Assembly (NCBI GenBank): GCA_000727475.1
Contig: KL647293.1
Span: 2,430,588-2,494,587, forward strand
Length of the DNA: 64,000 nt
Reading direction: 5' to 3'
Origin: Sarcocystis neurona
Taxonomy: Eukaryota; Apicomplexa; Conoidasida; Eucoccidiorida; Sarcocystidae
Part shown: positions 52,673 through 64,000 of the stretch, one piece after another
Layout of the letters: each line of letters opens with the position of its first letter
Numbering within the stretch: the stretch's first letter is position 1
The notes under the pieces: generated by a model
The model's input: the letters and a program-made list of their open reading frames with translations, nothing else
Databases searched by the model: none
Told to the model about the DNA's origin: nothing
Position numbers and translations under genes: made by a program

Positions 52673-54302
52673 CTGAAAAGTGCGGGCTTTCTGGTGGAGA
52701 ATTTCGTGCTGCGCTGCGTAGAAATCTCGTAGAACCCTGCAGCTCTCTCCCACGAGCCACTCCTTCGCAGGATATTCTTCGCCTGCTGCTCCTGTCTCCC
52801 TCTCTTCTACGCCGTCGCCCACGACGTGCTGAATCTGCTGCTGCTGCTGGGGCGTCAGCGGCTGCCGATGCTGCGGCTGCTGCTGCTGCTGCTGGATCTG
52901 CAGCTGCTGGTGCACCTGCTGCTCCTGTTGCTGGTGCATCTGCTCCTGTCGCTGCTGCGTTTGCCGCAGGTCTTGTTGCTGACGGTTGAGCAGCAGCGGG
53001 CGCTGTGGTAGCGGCGAGGTTGCAGAGACGGAGACAGGAAGTTTGGGCTTCCCTGGGGGATTGCAGCGGACGTGTGCTTTGCTTCTAGCAACTGTTTTAA
53101 GAGAAGACTTAGGATTTGAAGAAGAAAGAAAGTCAGCTGCTGCTCGAAAAGAAGAAGAATACTTAGTCGGGAGAGAAACTGCGGCTCTCGTGGAGACTTT
53201 GCCAGCGCGGCAGGAATTTAACGTTCCCTCACAGAACTTCCTCGCTTTGCTGCTGCCTTCTGCTGCTGCGGCCGGTCTTGCTGCTGCTACTGCCGTTGCC
53301 GTTGCAGTTTCCCCTGCTGTTCGACCTGCTGTCCCTGTCGCTGCTCCTGCTACTGCTGGTGTTCCTGCTCCTGCTACCGCAGCTGCTGCTTGCTTTGCAG
53401 CAGCAGTTTGTAGCGCATTCATGGAGAAGCCTGCAGCAACCGTTCGCCCAACGCAGCGCAGCAGCTCTTCTCCCTCTTCTGCCTGCTGCTGGTACTGCTG
53501 TGGCAAGGAACGGTGCTGGTGCTGCTGTGACAAGGAACGCAGCAGCTGCTGTTCTCTGCCCCACTGCTGTCTTCGGTGCTGCTTCTCCTCTTTTTCCGCT
53601 CCTTCCGCGTCGGACGGGTGGTGGGGATGCTCCCGTTCCTTCGTTGCAGCTACGAACTGAAAATGCTGCTGCTGCTGCTCTCGCTCGGAAAACTGGCGTT
53701 GCGGCTGCTGCTGCTCGGGGGAGAGGAGGGCGGGAAGAGGGGGGAGCAACAGCTGCTGCTTTTGCTGCACTTGTCCCACGTGGTTTTCTCCAGGGGGACG
53801 GGATTTTCCTGCCACTGGGAAGTCACCGTTGCTGCTGCTGTCTCGTCTCCGGAGAGACGCCGCCATCGGAAGCTTCCCTCCCACAACGTGCGCCTCAGGA
53901 AAGGAAGGAGAATAAGTGCTTTCCTTTCCTGCGGCAGCAGCAGCATCAGTGTGACCAGCCGCAGCAACCGACAAAGCGGCTGTCTCGCCCCTGTCATCGG
54001 CTACAGCTGCGGAAGCAGAAATTCTCCGCTTTTCGCTGAGGAGAACTGTAGCGGACATCTGCTGCATACGCAGCGCAGCGGCAGAGACAGTCAGACGAGC
54101 ACGCTCTTTTCCTATCGCATCTGTAAACCGCTCCTGCTGTTGCTGCTGCTGTTGCCGTTGCTGGTGCTGCTGGTGCTGGTGCTGGTGCTGGTGCTGGTGC
54201 TGCTGTTGCTGGTGCTGGTGCTGGTGCTGGTGCTGGTGCTGCTGTTGCTGGTGCTGCTGTTGCTGGTGCTGCTGTTGCTGGTGCTGCTGTTGCTGGTGCT
54301 GT

Positions 54303-54334
<32 letters not shown>

Positions 54335-57300
54335 TTGTTGCTGCTGTTGTTGCTGCTGTTGCACCTGCTGCTGCTGTTGAACCTGCTGCTCGGCCTCGTG
54401 CTGCTGCAGGGTTGCTCCTGCGCTAGGAGCTGGAGACGGCTCTTGCTGAGTCTGCAGGCAGACCCTTTTCGCAGATCCACGCAGCAGCTGTTGCTCGCAG
54501 AGAAGCTCTGGCGTTCCTGCGGCTGCCACTCTTCTTCCTCCCTCTACGGCAGGACTTTTCCTTGTGTGTGCTTGCAAGAACGACCTCTCCTGGTTTTCCT
54601 CTTCCTTTTCTTCATTTGTTCTCAAAGTCTCCATCACAGGAGACCCTCTGTCTGCTGCTGCTTCCGCTACGCCGTGCTGCCAGCGCATCGCTGTCTGGGG
54701 TCGAGACTCCCTCTGCAGCAGCTGCTGCTGCTTCTTTGCCTGATAGGGGGTTTGCTGCTGCTCCTGCTGCTGCAGCCCCGGCACCGCCGCCCCCTGCTGC
54801 TCGCTGCTCTGCTGCTGGCGAAAGAGCTGCTCCTTGCGAGAATCTTGCTGCTGCTGCTGCCCGGCGTGTGCCTCCTGAATTCCGCTAATCGCTCCGTGAC
54901 TCAGCAGAGACGGAGAAGAAGCTGCTGCTGTGTTTTTCGCCAACAAGGCGGAATGCACAGACTCCAGGGGTCTCGTCTCGTGCCGCCAGCAGCAGTTGCT
55001 GCTCTGGCTTGTCCTTACAAGTGCCGTCGAAAATCTTGCCTGTCCACACAGACAAGTCCTGCTGTACGCATTCAGTGAAGTTGCAGTCTCCTCTGCTGCT
55101 GGTTGGCCCGTCCCCCTCGCGTCTCCCTCTACGACGCACCCGCTGCTGTTTCTATTCATCGGCGCTGTTTTCTTCAGTGCTTCCGCTCTCGTTGTTGCTG
55201 GTGCTCCCGTCTCCCCACACGCATGTAGCACGGCGACAGCACAGCTGCGGCGTGTCCTTCTGCCTGCTGCTGTTGCCGCTGCTTCCTCCTCTGCAGCTTC
55301 TCTGCCGCTTTGTCCCTCGAGATGAAGCATATGTGCTGCTGCTCGTGTTGTCCCTACTGATTCTTCTGCTGCTGTCACTCCCACGGCGGAGACTTCTGCA
55401 GCCTCTCCTCCTGCAGCTTCTGGCAGAGTGTCTCTGCAGCAGGCGCTTCTCTGATCTTCTGTGGGTGCTGTTGAAGCGGCAGCAAGTGCTGCCGCTGTCT
55501 TTACTGCCGTTGCTGCTGCTGTTGCCGGTGACTTCCACCCTGCGTTTACGACGGCGTCTCTTTCGGAGAACTCTCCCCTTTGTCTACTTGTCTCGGCGTC
55601 GTCTGTCCTCGGGTCTGCTGCTGCTTCACTGGTCAACTGCTGCGTCTCCGTCAGCGCTGCTGCTACTGTTGTTGCGGCTACCGAGGCCGCTCCTGCTGTC
55701 GTGATGTCGAGAGAAGGTGACACGCTTGCTGCTGGTGCGACCGCAAAATTTTCGGCTGTTGCTGCTTCTACAGATCCCCCTGCCACTGCTGCTTCTGCTG
55801 CTTCTGCTTGTCTTTCTATCTGCGTAGATGCGACTGCGCGAGCTGGTGCAGCGCCTGTCTCTCTACTTCCGGCTGTTGCCAATTGCTGGACCGGTGCTGT
55901 TGCGCGCGGCGTTGTCGTCTCCCACTCCCCCGAGAGCCCTCTTCGAACTGTTGCTGCTGCTGCTGCCAAGCTAGCTCGTGCCGCTGCTGCTTCTCTTGCT
56001 GCTGCCGCTTCCCTTGCTGCTGTTGTGTCTCTTGCTGTTGGTGCTGTCCGTCCTGCAGGTCCGGCGGCCGGTTCTGCGGCTGTTGCTGTTGTCACTTGCA
56101 GCAGGTCGCCCCCAGTTTTTCTGCTGCTGCTGCTGCTGGTGCTCACTCTCTCTCTGCTGCCGCTGCTGCTTGGGAACATCGTTCCGCCCACTTGGCGGCC
56201 GTACTGGGCAAGGATGCGCCCTGCCAGTGCCTCTGCCTCTGTCTCCTCCTCTGTCGCTGTTTCTCCTGCTGTCCCTGCACCCTGTCGCCGCTCTCTCGGT
56301 GCTGCTGCTGCTGTACAACCTGCAGTGCCAAATCGCCTCAGCAGCGAAGACAACGCAGCAAACGCTGCTGCTGCTTCTTCTTTTTCCCCACTCCTCTGCG
56401 GTTCCTCTCTTCTTCCCGCTGCTGTCCCAGACGCACCTGCGACAGCATCTGCTGTTGGTGTTGCTGCTGCTACAGAGTCTCTTTCTGCTGCTGCTGTTGA
56501 GGAAACTGGAGAGCCACTTGCTGTTGCTGCTGTTCGGGCTAAGTAGTAAGAAAAAGGGAGGGCACCTGCTGCTGCTGTTCCTCTTTGTGTGGCCTCTCCG
56601 TCTGCTGCTTCTGCATCTCCTGCAAGGAATTCACATCTCCCCTCTGTCGCGGATGTTTCATCTGGTGCTGGCAAGCCTGCCGCTACTCTCGCTGCTGCTG
56701 TTGCCGCCGGTACTGCTACTGCTGCTGCTGCTGTTGCTGCTGCTGTTGCTGCTGGTGGTCCTGCTGTTGCTGCTGCTGCTGTTGCTGATGTTCCTGCTGC
56801 TGCATTTGCAGGGGGAGCACACGTTGCAGGGGAGCTTCTCCGTACTGCTGCTGGTAGCAGCGAAGTTCTTCTCGGCAGCACGTCGTCATGATATGGAGTA
56901 TCTGTTGTTGCTGCGTCTTTCTCTGCAGTTGAATCTGCTTCTCCTCCGTAACCTTCATCTCCTATTGCTGCTGTGGTTGTCGCTATTGTTCCTGCAGCTG
57001 CTGCTTCTTCTTCTGAATCGTAATCTGCTCGCTCTGTGACGGCTGCTCTACGAACGGCTGCAGCTTCTTTCGCTGTGCATGCTTTTGCTGCTGCGGCTTC
57101 TGCGTCCTCTGTTTCTGTGTCTCCTTCTCCGACGGTGTCTCTCCCTGCTGCTGCCTTTCCGTCTGCTGTTGCTGCAGGGTCACTGGCAGTTATTCCTGCG
57201 TCTGAATGACCGTTGATTTCTTCTCTTCTGCCTGGGAACTTTTTTGCTGCTACGCCCCGGAGGAATGCCGCCGCTGCTGTTGTTCCTGCGCCAGCTGCTG

Positions 57301-58485
57301 GTGCTGCTGCATCTGCTGGTGCTGCTGCACCAGCTGATGCTCTTGCGTCTGCTGCTGCTGTTGCAGTGTTCTGCGAAGCGCCCGCTGCCAGGACTCGGTG
57401 GAACTGCGGCTGGGCGTGTTTCTCATACATGTCGGAAGAAGAAGACGAAGAAGCAGGAGGAGCAGCAGCAGCAGGCAGAGAGACTGAGCAGCTAGCTTCA
57501 GAATCCTGCTGAAGAACCGCATGCAGTTGCTGCTGATAGAGAGGAAGAGCAGCTGCTTCACCAACGGAGGGAACCGCTGCGCAGCGGGGGGGCAGGTGGT
57601 CAGGAAGGCCCAGGTGCTGCTGCAGGACAGCAGGGACTTTACCAGCAGCAGGGAAGAGACGCAACAAAGAAGCAGCAGCTGCAGCTCGAGCCGCGGCTGA
57701 GGTGAGCGGTGCAGCAGCAGAAGTAAACGAAGGAGCAGCATGTGGATAGCTAGCACCAGAAGCAGAAGCATCAGCAGCAGAAGCGTCAGCAGCAGCAGCG
57801 GAAGAGGCAGAACCAACAGCAGCGGCTCCAAGAAGAGGACGAGTAGGAGCATCAGCTGCATCAAGAGAAGAAGGAGAAGGAAAGGGAGGACGGGCAGTCG
57901 CAGCAGCAAGGGAAGGTGTAGTAGCAGCATCGACATCAAGTGGAGGAGAAGGAGCAGCAGCAGCAGCGGCGACAACAGTGGGCATGCAAGCAGCAGCAGA
58001 AGTAGGCGTCCCAATGCCAACCCCGACAGGAGTTGCGTTAAGGCGTGGAAGAGCACCCGCAACTTCGGCAGATTCACCACCAGCGCTGTCTGCATGCGCA
58101 ACAGCAGCGGCCGAGGAGGAGGAGGGAGAGAAAGCGACAACGGGAGACACAGCAGAGGCAGCAACAGCAGCGGCGGACCCAGAATATCTATCTATCTGAC
58201 TCGAGTTCAAGGAGGAAGGAACTGCGGCAGCAGCACATTGAAGCCCTCTCCATGTTGTGGCAGTTTCTGCTGCCGTTTGCTGCAGAAGCGGGACAGCTTC
58301 GGCTGTAGAGTCTGGAGTCTCTCGCAGGCCTGTCCTACTGAAAAGCAACTGCAGTGCATCCTGAGCCCGCGGCTGCACTTCCGTTGCTCGCCGCTGCGTC
58401 TCCGGGTGCTGCTGCTGCTGTTGTTCGCGATGCTGTTGCTGCTGCTGTCGCTGCTGTTGCTGGTGCTGTTGCTGCTGTTGTTGTC

Positions 58486-58541
<56 letters not shown>

Positions 58542-61500
58542 TGCTGTTGTTGCTGCAGTTGCTGCTGGTGTGGCTCTTCTTGTTGCTGTTCCTGCAGCTG
58601 CCGTTGCTGTAGCTGCTGTTGCTGTAGCTGCTGTTGCTGTAGCTGCTGTTCCTGAAGTTCCTGTTGTTGCTGCTGTTGTGCCTCTTGCTGTTGCTGTTGC
58701 TGCAGCCGTTCGTGTTGATGCAGCCGTTGCTGCTGCTGCTGCTGCCGTGTGTGCGGATGTGGGGCTGCGGCAGCACCTGCAGAAGACAGGGCTCCGAGAG
58801 ACCCTGTCGAAGATAGAAAAAGCAGCTGCTGCTGTGTTCCCACCGACGCTGGACTCCCAAGGAAACTGCTGCTGCTGCGACGATATGTAGGACGCTGGTG
58901 CGCCGCCTTCTCGTCACCCCACGGAGACGAACGTTTGGTACGTGGACTTGCTGCTGTTCTTACTGCTTTTGTTATAGACGCTGCTGCGGCACCTTCTACT
59001 GACAAATCTACCCTTCTCACAAGGAAAGCTGCTGCTGCTTCCTCTGCGTCAATTGCTGCTGCTGCCTCTCCAACTGGCGCTGCCGCTATCTCTGAGTCAA
59101 TTGCTGCTGCTATCTCTCCATCTGCTCCTGCTGCTGCCGCCTCTGCATCTGCTGCCGCTGGTGTCGCCTCCGCATCTGCTGCTGCTGCTGTCGCCTCTGC
59201 ATCTGCTGCTGCTAGTGCCTGTGCGCCAATTGTTGCTGCTGCGATCTCTGCGTCTGTCGCAGCTGCTGCTGCCTCTGCATCTGCTGCAGTTGCTACCGCC
59301 TCTGCATCTGCTGCTGCGGGTGCTGCCTCTGCGGGTGCTGCCTTTGCATCCGCTGCTGCGGGTGCTGCCTTTGCATCCGCTGCTGCGGGTGCTGCCCTTG
59401 CATCTGCTGCTGCTGCTGTCTCTGCGTACCCTGCTGCTGCCAGCTGGGTGTGATTGGCATCTGCAACAGATCGGGAAGCTGCTTGGGCATCGCCGGCTGC
59501 TTTCCCTGCCGCCGCCGGTCCTTCTCTCGTTGCTGTTACTGCGTCTGTGCGGTGCAAGCAAAGTGCTCCTGCGTCTTCTGTTGCTGCTTCTGCCTCAGCT
59601 GCTTCGGTTGCTGCTGCTGCTGTTTCTGCTGCACCCGTTATTGCCGCTGCTGCTGCAGCTGCAAGCCGCGGTCCCAGCCTCGCATGAACGGCAGGCTGCT
59701 GCCCTGTTGTCACTCCGTCTGTTGCCGCTCTGTCCGCTGCTGCGGTTGTTCTCCTTGCTGCTGTACGACTGGCCGCGGTATCAGCAGCTGCTCCTGCAGC
59801 ACTTCTTGCTGCGGGCTTTGCTGCTGCTTTCTTCTGCAGCTCATGTGCGGAGACAGCGTCACCTCCTGCAACGCCTGCAGCACCTGCGTTCTTCCTCTCA
59901 GACCCATTTCTCTTTGCTGCTGCTGCTGCTGCCTCTACAAACAATTGAGACGCATGGCCTTCCTGTCTTGCGAAAGCTGCTTCTGCCGGCACGCCGACTG
60001 CCCGCTCAGTTTCTTCTTCTGCTGCTTCAACAGGAAGGACAAGCAACATGCGCGACTCTCTGTCACCCAGTGAAGCAGCGGGAAGAGAAAAGGTCTCTGC
60101 GCTGCTGCTCTCCGTCTCTTGTCCCTTTCCTTCACTTTCTGCTGTTGTCCGTGCTGCAGCATCTTCGCTGCTGCATTCGGTACGCTCACGGTCTACAGCC
60201 GGCGCAGGCGACCTGCCTGCAGCTGCTGATGTTGGACGGGGCGCTGCTGTCGAAGTAGATAATGCTGTAGAAGCTTTTAGAGCGGTTGTTCCTGCTGCTG
60301 CTGCTGGCAAAGATGGGGAGACTTTCGCTCGGTCAGCGGTACGCCCACACGGAGAGCCACTCTTTCTCTTCTTTGTAGCGCTGCTGCTGCTGCTTCGAGC
60401 GCGCAGGCCCTTGGCGACAGCCGCGAGTTCTGCGGCGGAGCGCTGGTCCCCTGAGGCCGCCGCAGCCGCAGCAGCGGCAGCGGCCGCGGCAGAGGCGGCA
60501 GCTTCCGCCACCCTGGCCGCTTCCGCTGCTTGCAATCCCGCAGTCTCTTCTAAGAAGTGCGGCGCGAAGGGGCTCGAAGGCACCGCAGCAGCAGGACGCT
60601 TCCGTATGAGGGCCGGAGACGGCGGAGACACCGGCACTTGCTCGGGCGGCATGGGGAAGTGCCTCGGGGAGAGGGCCACGAGCAGCGGAGAGAGAGACGT
60701 AGAAGACGCAGAGACGGCAGCGGGAACACCAGCAGGGAGACCTGCAGGGACAGCAGCAACCAGCAAGTTTCCCGGTGCCGAGGCAGAGGGAGGAGGAGGA
60801 GCAGCAGCAGCACCGAAGACGGCGTCGCGAGCGGCAACAGCGGCATCAGTCACAAGAGATGGACGATTGTTCGCAGCAGGAGCAGCAGCAGTGCAGGAGG
60901 AGCTGGTTCTCGGGAGGGATTGTCCGTCGGTTGCGGTCGGCGAAGACGCAGGAGCAGCAGCAGCCGAGCCAGGGAGAGCTGCAGAGGCACGAACGCATGC
61001 AGCAGCAGTCGGAGAATAGGGAAGAAGGCCAGCAGGAAACTCAATCGCAGCAGAAGAAGCTCGATTTACTCGCTCTTCACTTGCAGCAGCAGAAGCAGCC
61101 GATAGTCTAAAGGATTGCATACAACGCGGGGACGCCTGCAGGGCTGCAGCAGACTCTGGCGTGTCGCATACAACGACGCACAGCTGCGTGAGGCGTCTCT
61201 CCATCTGTAAACCAGCAGATGTTTCTTCGTTCCTGTCGTCGGCCCCGCGTTGCTCCTGTCGCTGCTGTTCTTCCTGCTGTCGCTCCTGCTCTGCCGGCTG
61301 TCGCTGCTGCTCTTCCCGCTGTCGCTGCTGCTCTTCCTGCTGTCGTTGCTGCTCTTCCTGCTGTCGTTGCTGCTCTTCCTGCTGTCGCTGCTGCTGCTGT
61401 GGGTGCAGCTCCGTTTCAGCGAAGGGAGGATCCGAGGGCTGTCTTGACCGCCATGAAGGAGACGCGAAGGGCGACAGAGACGAGACAGCCACGCCTGCAA

Positions 61501-63715
61501 CAGGACAGGCAGCGGCAAGAGAATCTTCAGTAATAGCAGCAGCAGCAGAGAAGGCAGAAGAGGCCAGTGCCAGTCCAGCAGCAGCGGCAGTGACTCTTGC
61601 AGCCACAGGAGGAGAGAAAGTAGCAGCAGAGACGGCGGCCTGGGCATGAAGCGACGGTGCAACTTCTGCCACCTGCTCGGCAGGCGCTGCAACACGAGGA
61701 GAAAAAGCGAAGCCGCTCCCGCTGCTGCTCCTTTTGTTGCTGTTCCGGCTGCTGCTGTTCTTCCTGTTGCTGCAGTCGAAGAAGAGGAGCCGGCGACGGA
61801 GCGACTCTGTAGGGCTGGCTTCCTTCGCAAGCAGAGAAGATGGGCTGCAACAAGGTGAGACGACGTTTGCTGCTGTTGTCTGCTCCTCGGGAAGGGCAGC
61901 CACGCAAAGTTGTTGCCGCTGCATCTGCGTCTGCTGCTCCTGTAGGTGCTCAGTTTGCTGCTGTGTGTCTCGATTCAACAACCTCTCCTCCTCCTCCTGC
62001 TGACCTCCCAGGTCAAACTGCTGCAAGGGCAGCAGACCCATCTCGTTCTCCTGCTGCTGCTGCCCCTCTGGCACGTCTTGATGCTGCTGGGGTTCCCACT
62101 GCTGCTGCTGCAGGCCGCGTCTCTCTCGCGCGTGCAGAGCTGCTGCCGCTGCAGCTTCGAAGGAAGCGTCGGCAGGTCGCTGCGTCCGTGAGCAGCATAG
62201 ACTGTCCGGGCTTTCTCTTACAGAAACCTCTTCATTTTCGTCAGCACATCCTGCTGCTGTGGGGCTCTCTCCTTCTCTCTGGAACTCTTTTCTCTCTCTG
62301 TCTTCTTCTTCCCTGTCACGCGGTGCACCTGCTACATCCTTCGCGTGCGCTACCCACCACCTTCCTCTCTCTGCTGCTGTCTTTGGGACCGCTGCTGCTG
62401 CCGCTGAGACTTTTGTTGCCGCTGCTGCAGTTGTTGCTCCTGCTGATGCCGCTGTTGCTGCTGCTGCTCCTTTTGCAGTTCCTGCTGCTGCTGCTGCTTT
62501 TGCTTCTGCAGCACGGGGAGATTTCTGCTCGGTTTGCAGCAGACGGGAAGAACTGCCTCTTTCTCCTACGCCTCGTGCTGCGTCGATATTGTCTCCTCGA
62601 GCCTGCGCAGCAGGAAGTGCAGCAACAACTTCACGCTGATTTTCTTCTTCTTCTTCTCCTTCGCCTCCTACCTTTTCTTCGCCTTCCTGCAGAAAATGAA
62701 GAGCAAGAAGGTGGCCAGGCGCGGGAGGAGACACCCGACCCGCATGGGCGCATCTTGCTGCTGCTGCAGTCCCTGCTTCGCCGGTCGCTGCAGTTGCTGC
62801 GTCCTTCCTCTCGAGCTCCTCCTCGCCGGCCTCCTCGTCTAGAGGTTGCTGCTGCTGCAGGACGAAGAGACGTTTCTCCGGGTGCTGCGGCTGTTTTGTC
62901 TCTCGAGTGCAGACGGTACCTCCTGCAGCAGCAGTCGCCAACGGCGTGATCCCCGCGCCGTCGCTGTTGCTGCTCACTTCGCAGCGGGCAGTCGGTTTGC
63001 TGCTCCTGCTGCTGCTTCTGCTCGTGCTGTCGCCGCTGCCCCGGTGACTGCTGCTGCGCTCCTCCCAAAACATGCTGCTGCTTGACGTGCTGCCTCCTTT
63101 TTCTGCTTCGCTGCTGCTGCTGTAAGCAGACAAAATGCTGCTCCCCTCGTTGCCGCTGTTGCTGCTCGCATATCTGCTGCTGCTACTGCTGTCCTTCTGC
63201 CTGCTGCTACACTTGCTTCTGCTGTTTCTTCTTCGTGTGCCTCTCCTGCTGCTGTTGCTTGTCAGGCAGCCGCTGCCGCTGTCGCTGTCCCACCTTCTGC
63301 TGCTGCCGTCGGACACAGGACTTTGTTCCTCAACGCGTCCGCCTCTGCTAGAAAACGCAAGCCTGCTGCTGCCGCTGCTCGGCCTTGCCCTGCTCTCGCT
63401 GCTGCTGCATGCGCTTCCGCCGCTGCTGCTGCCCTGCCGTGGACTCCCTGTCCTGCTGCTGTTGCTGCTGCTGTCTGCAGCTCGTGTCGCTGGTGCAGCA
63501 GCAACAGCAGCAGCACCGGCAGACAACCTCGTGTTGCTCTCGAAAGTCCACACCCCCGGTGCAGACGGGCAGCCGTCGTCGTCTCCTCGGTTTGTACGGA
63601 GAAAAGACGGAGACAGAGATGCGCTGCATACACACACACAGACAGGACGCGTACGCCCAGCTGTTCCTTTGATGCGCAAAGACAAATAGATTGACAGACA
63701 CGAAGAGAGAGGCAT
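52673..63715 (-). CDS. Giant Gln/Ala/Ser-rich coding exon, 3,681 codons without a stop
   Basis: Open from ATG 63,715 to the donor CTTTTCAG|GTGAGG at 52,672; no other frame in the region stays open nearly as long. Product from the N-terminus: Ser/Arg-rich; long Ala-rich stretches with AADAEA-type repeats (59,010-59,430); a QQRQQEE repeat (61,220-61,390); a poly-Gln region (58,400-58,750); a second Gln region with His-Gln alternation (54,120-54,420); then a more ordinary C-terminal segment, EYPAKEWLVGESCRVLRDF then YAAQHEILHQKARTFQ. No known domain was recognised. The true start is uncertain: a C/T tract and AG near 63,590 could make this an internal exon. It may be its own gene or the 5' exon of the COG3-like locus. 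The protein would be largely disordered. Confidence 0.8.
54120..54420 (-). repeat. CAG/CAC tract coding poly-Gln with His-Gln alternation
   Basis: Within the giant exon: a run of about 20 Gln, then QQQQH units four times, then alternating HQ. Codons are mostly CAG and CAA with CAC/CAT for His. The alternating block has a 6-base period and the QQQQH block a 15-base period. Confidence 0.85.
58390..58750 (-). repeat. CAG/CAA tract coding the longest poly-Gln region
   Basis: Gln-rich for about 120 codons, with an uninterrupted stretch of roughly 25 Gln near 58,510-58,585 followed by Arg- and His-interrupted runs. CAG and CAA are interspersed, which should slow slippage compared with a pure CAG run. 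Confidence 0.85.
59010..59430 (-). repeat. Ala-rich octapeptide-type repeat (AADAEA units)
   Basis: About a dozen units of the form AAxADAEA/ADAKA in tandem, each 18-27 bases long and GCA/GCT rich. The regular Asp-Ala-Glu spacing distinguishes it from plain poly-Ala and would favour helix. Confidence 0.75.
61220..61395 (-). repeat. QQRQQEE heptapeptide repeat
   Basis: Seven to eight tandem copies of a 21-base unit coding EEQQRQQ, ending in EQERQQEEQQRQEQ. The charged heptad-length repeat predicts an extended single helix or coiled coil within the otherwise Ala/Gln-rich protein. Confidence 0.8.
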
Positions 63716-64000
63716 ACGCAGATATATATGTAGAGAGTTTTACACATATCTATATATATATAAAGAGAGGTAGAGAGGCGAATGTACACATATACATACA
63801 TATATATAGATAAATAGATGGATACATCCATATAGACACCAATATACGTAGACGTACATATATATATTCATAGAGAGAGTGTGTCATGGGGAAGGATACA
63901 GATTGAGAGAGAAAGAGATAAAGAAACGGAGATGGAGAAGCCTATACATATATGTGTAAATACGTAAGTACACTGTAGAAAACGCATAGAGAGATACGCA
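63716..64000. other. TATA/GAGA microsatellite DNA upstream of the giant exon
   Basis: Contains TATATATA, ACATATACATA and AGAGAGAGA stretches. Either promoter and leader of the giant gene or an intron upstream of its first recognised exon. No exon was seen. Confidence 0.4.

Noticed and set aside
53576..61649. Plus-strand poly-Leu, poly-Cys and poly-Ala frames of up to 500 codons
   Set aside because: Shadows of the giant minus-strand exon; each breaks repeatedly while the minus frame does not.

Overview
The window looks like nuclear DNA of a coccidian apicomplexan, most likely an Eimeria species. The reasons are long CAG-type triplet tracts read as Gln/Ala/Ser runs in coding exons, intron-rich genes with GT-AG borders, a plastid-type triosephosphate isomerase with a secretory plus transit-like leader, and alternation of repeat-rich and repeat-poor blocks of the kind described for Eimeria chromosomes. 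No bacterial gene, CRISPR array, insertion sequence or telomeric array was seen.

Layout. (1) 1-11,396, minus strand: a triosephosphate isomerase gene of eight recognisable exons spread over 11 kb; the last exon runs off the left edge, so roughly the last 45-50 residues are missing. Most introns are TATATACGTA-type repeat DNA. (2) About 11.4-17.4 kb: repeat-poor DNA with no recognised gene, ending in a pyrimidine-rich leader. (3) 17,486-23,184, plus strand: a DEAH-box RNA helicase of the PRP43/DHX15 family in three exons, with Gly/Ala/Gln-rich ends. (4) 23.2-27.3 kb: short repeats, a four-copy 53-bp tandem array and a tRNA-Gly(UCC) gene at 25,685-25,755 (minus). (5) 27,366-29,366, plus strand: a single-exon secreted class-3 lipase-like protein. 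(6) 29.4-31.6 kb: repeat-poor DNA with no recognised gene. (7) 31,596 to about 43.4 kb or beyond, minus strand: a many-exon gene whose product I read as COG3/Sec34, a Golgi tethering subunit, with large low-complexity insertions. (8) 44.6-50.6 kb: three small minus-strand exons coding charged or coiled-coil peptide, separated by micro- and minisatellites and an unusual AGT-triplet island. (9) 52,673-63,715, minus strand: one uninterrupted 11-kb coding exon (3,681 codons) of Gln/Ala/Ser-rich protein. Splice phases allow it to join the small exons of block 8, so it may be a separate giant gene or the 5' part of the COG3 locus.

The genes are housekeeping in character (plastid carbon metabolism, splicing or ribosome assembly, Golgi traffic, lipid hydrolysis) and do not form one pathway. 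The main peculiarity is the triplet repeat. CAG on the coding strand makes Gln/Ala/Ser tracts in exons, while CTG on the coding strand often lies just before 3' splice sites, where it could serve as the pyrimidine tract. Exon borders here are my manual reading of open frames, GT/AG signals and phase. The TPI and helicase models are internally consistent; the COG3 and giant-gene models are provisional.
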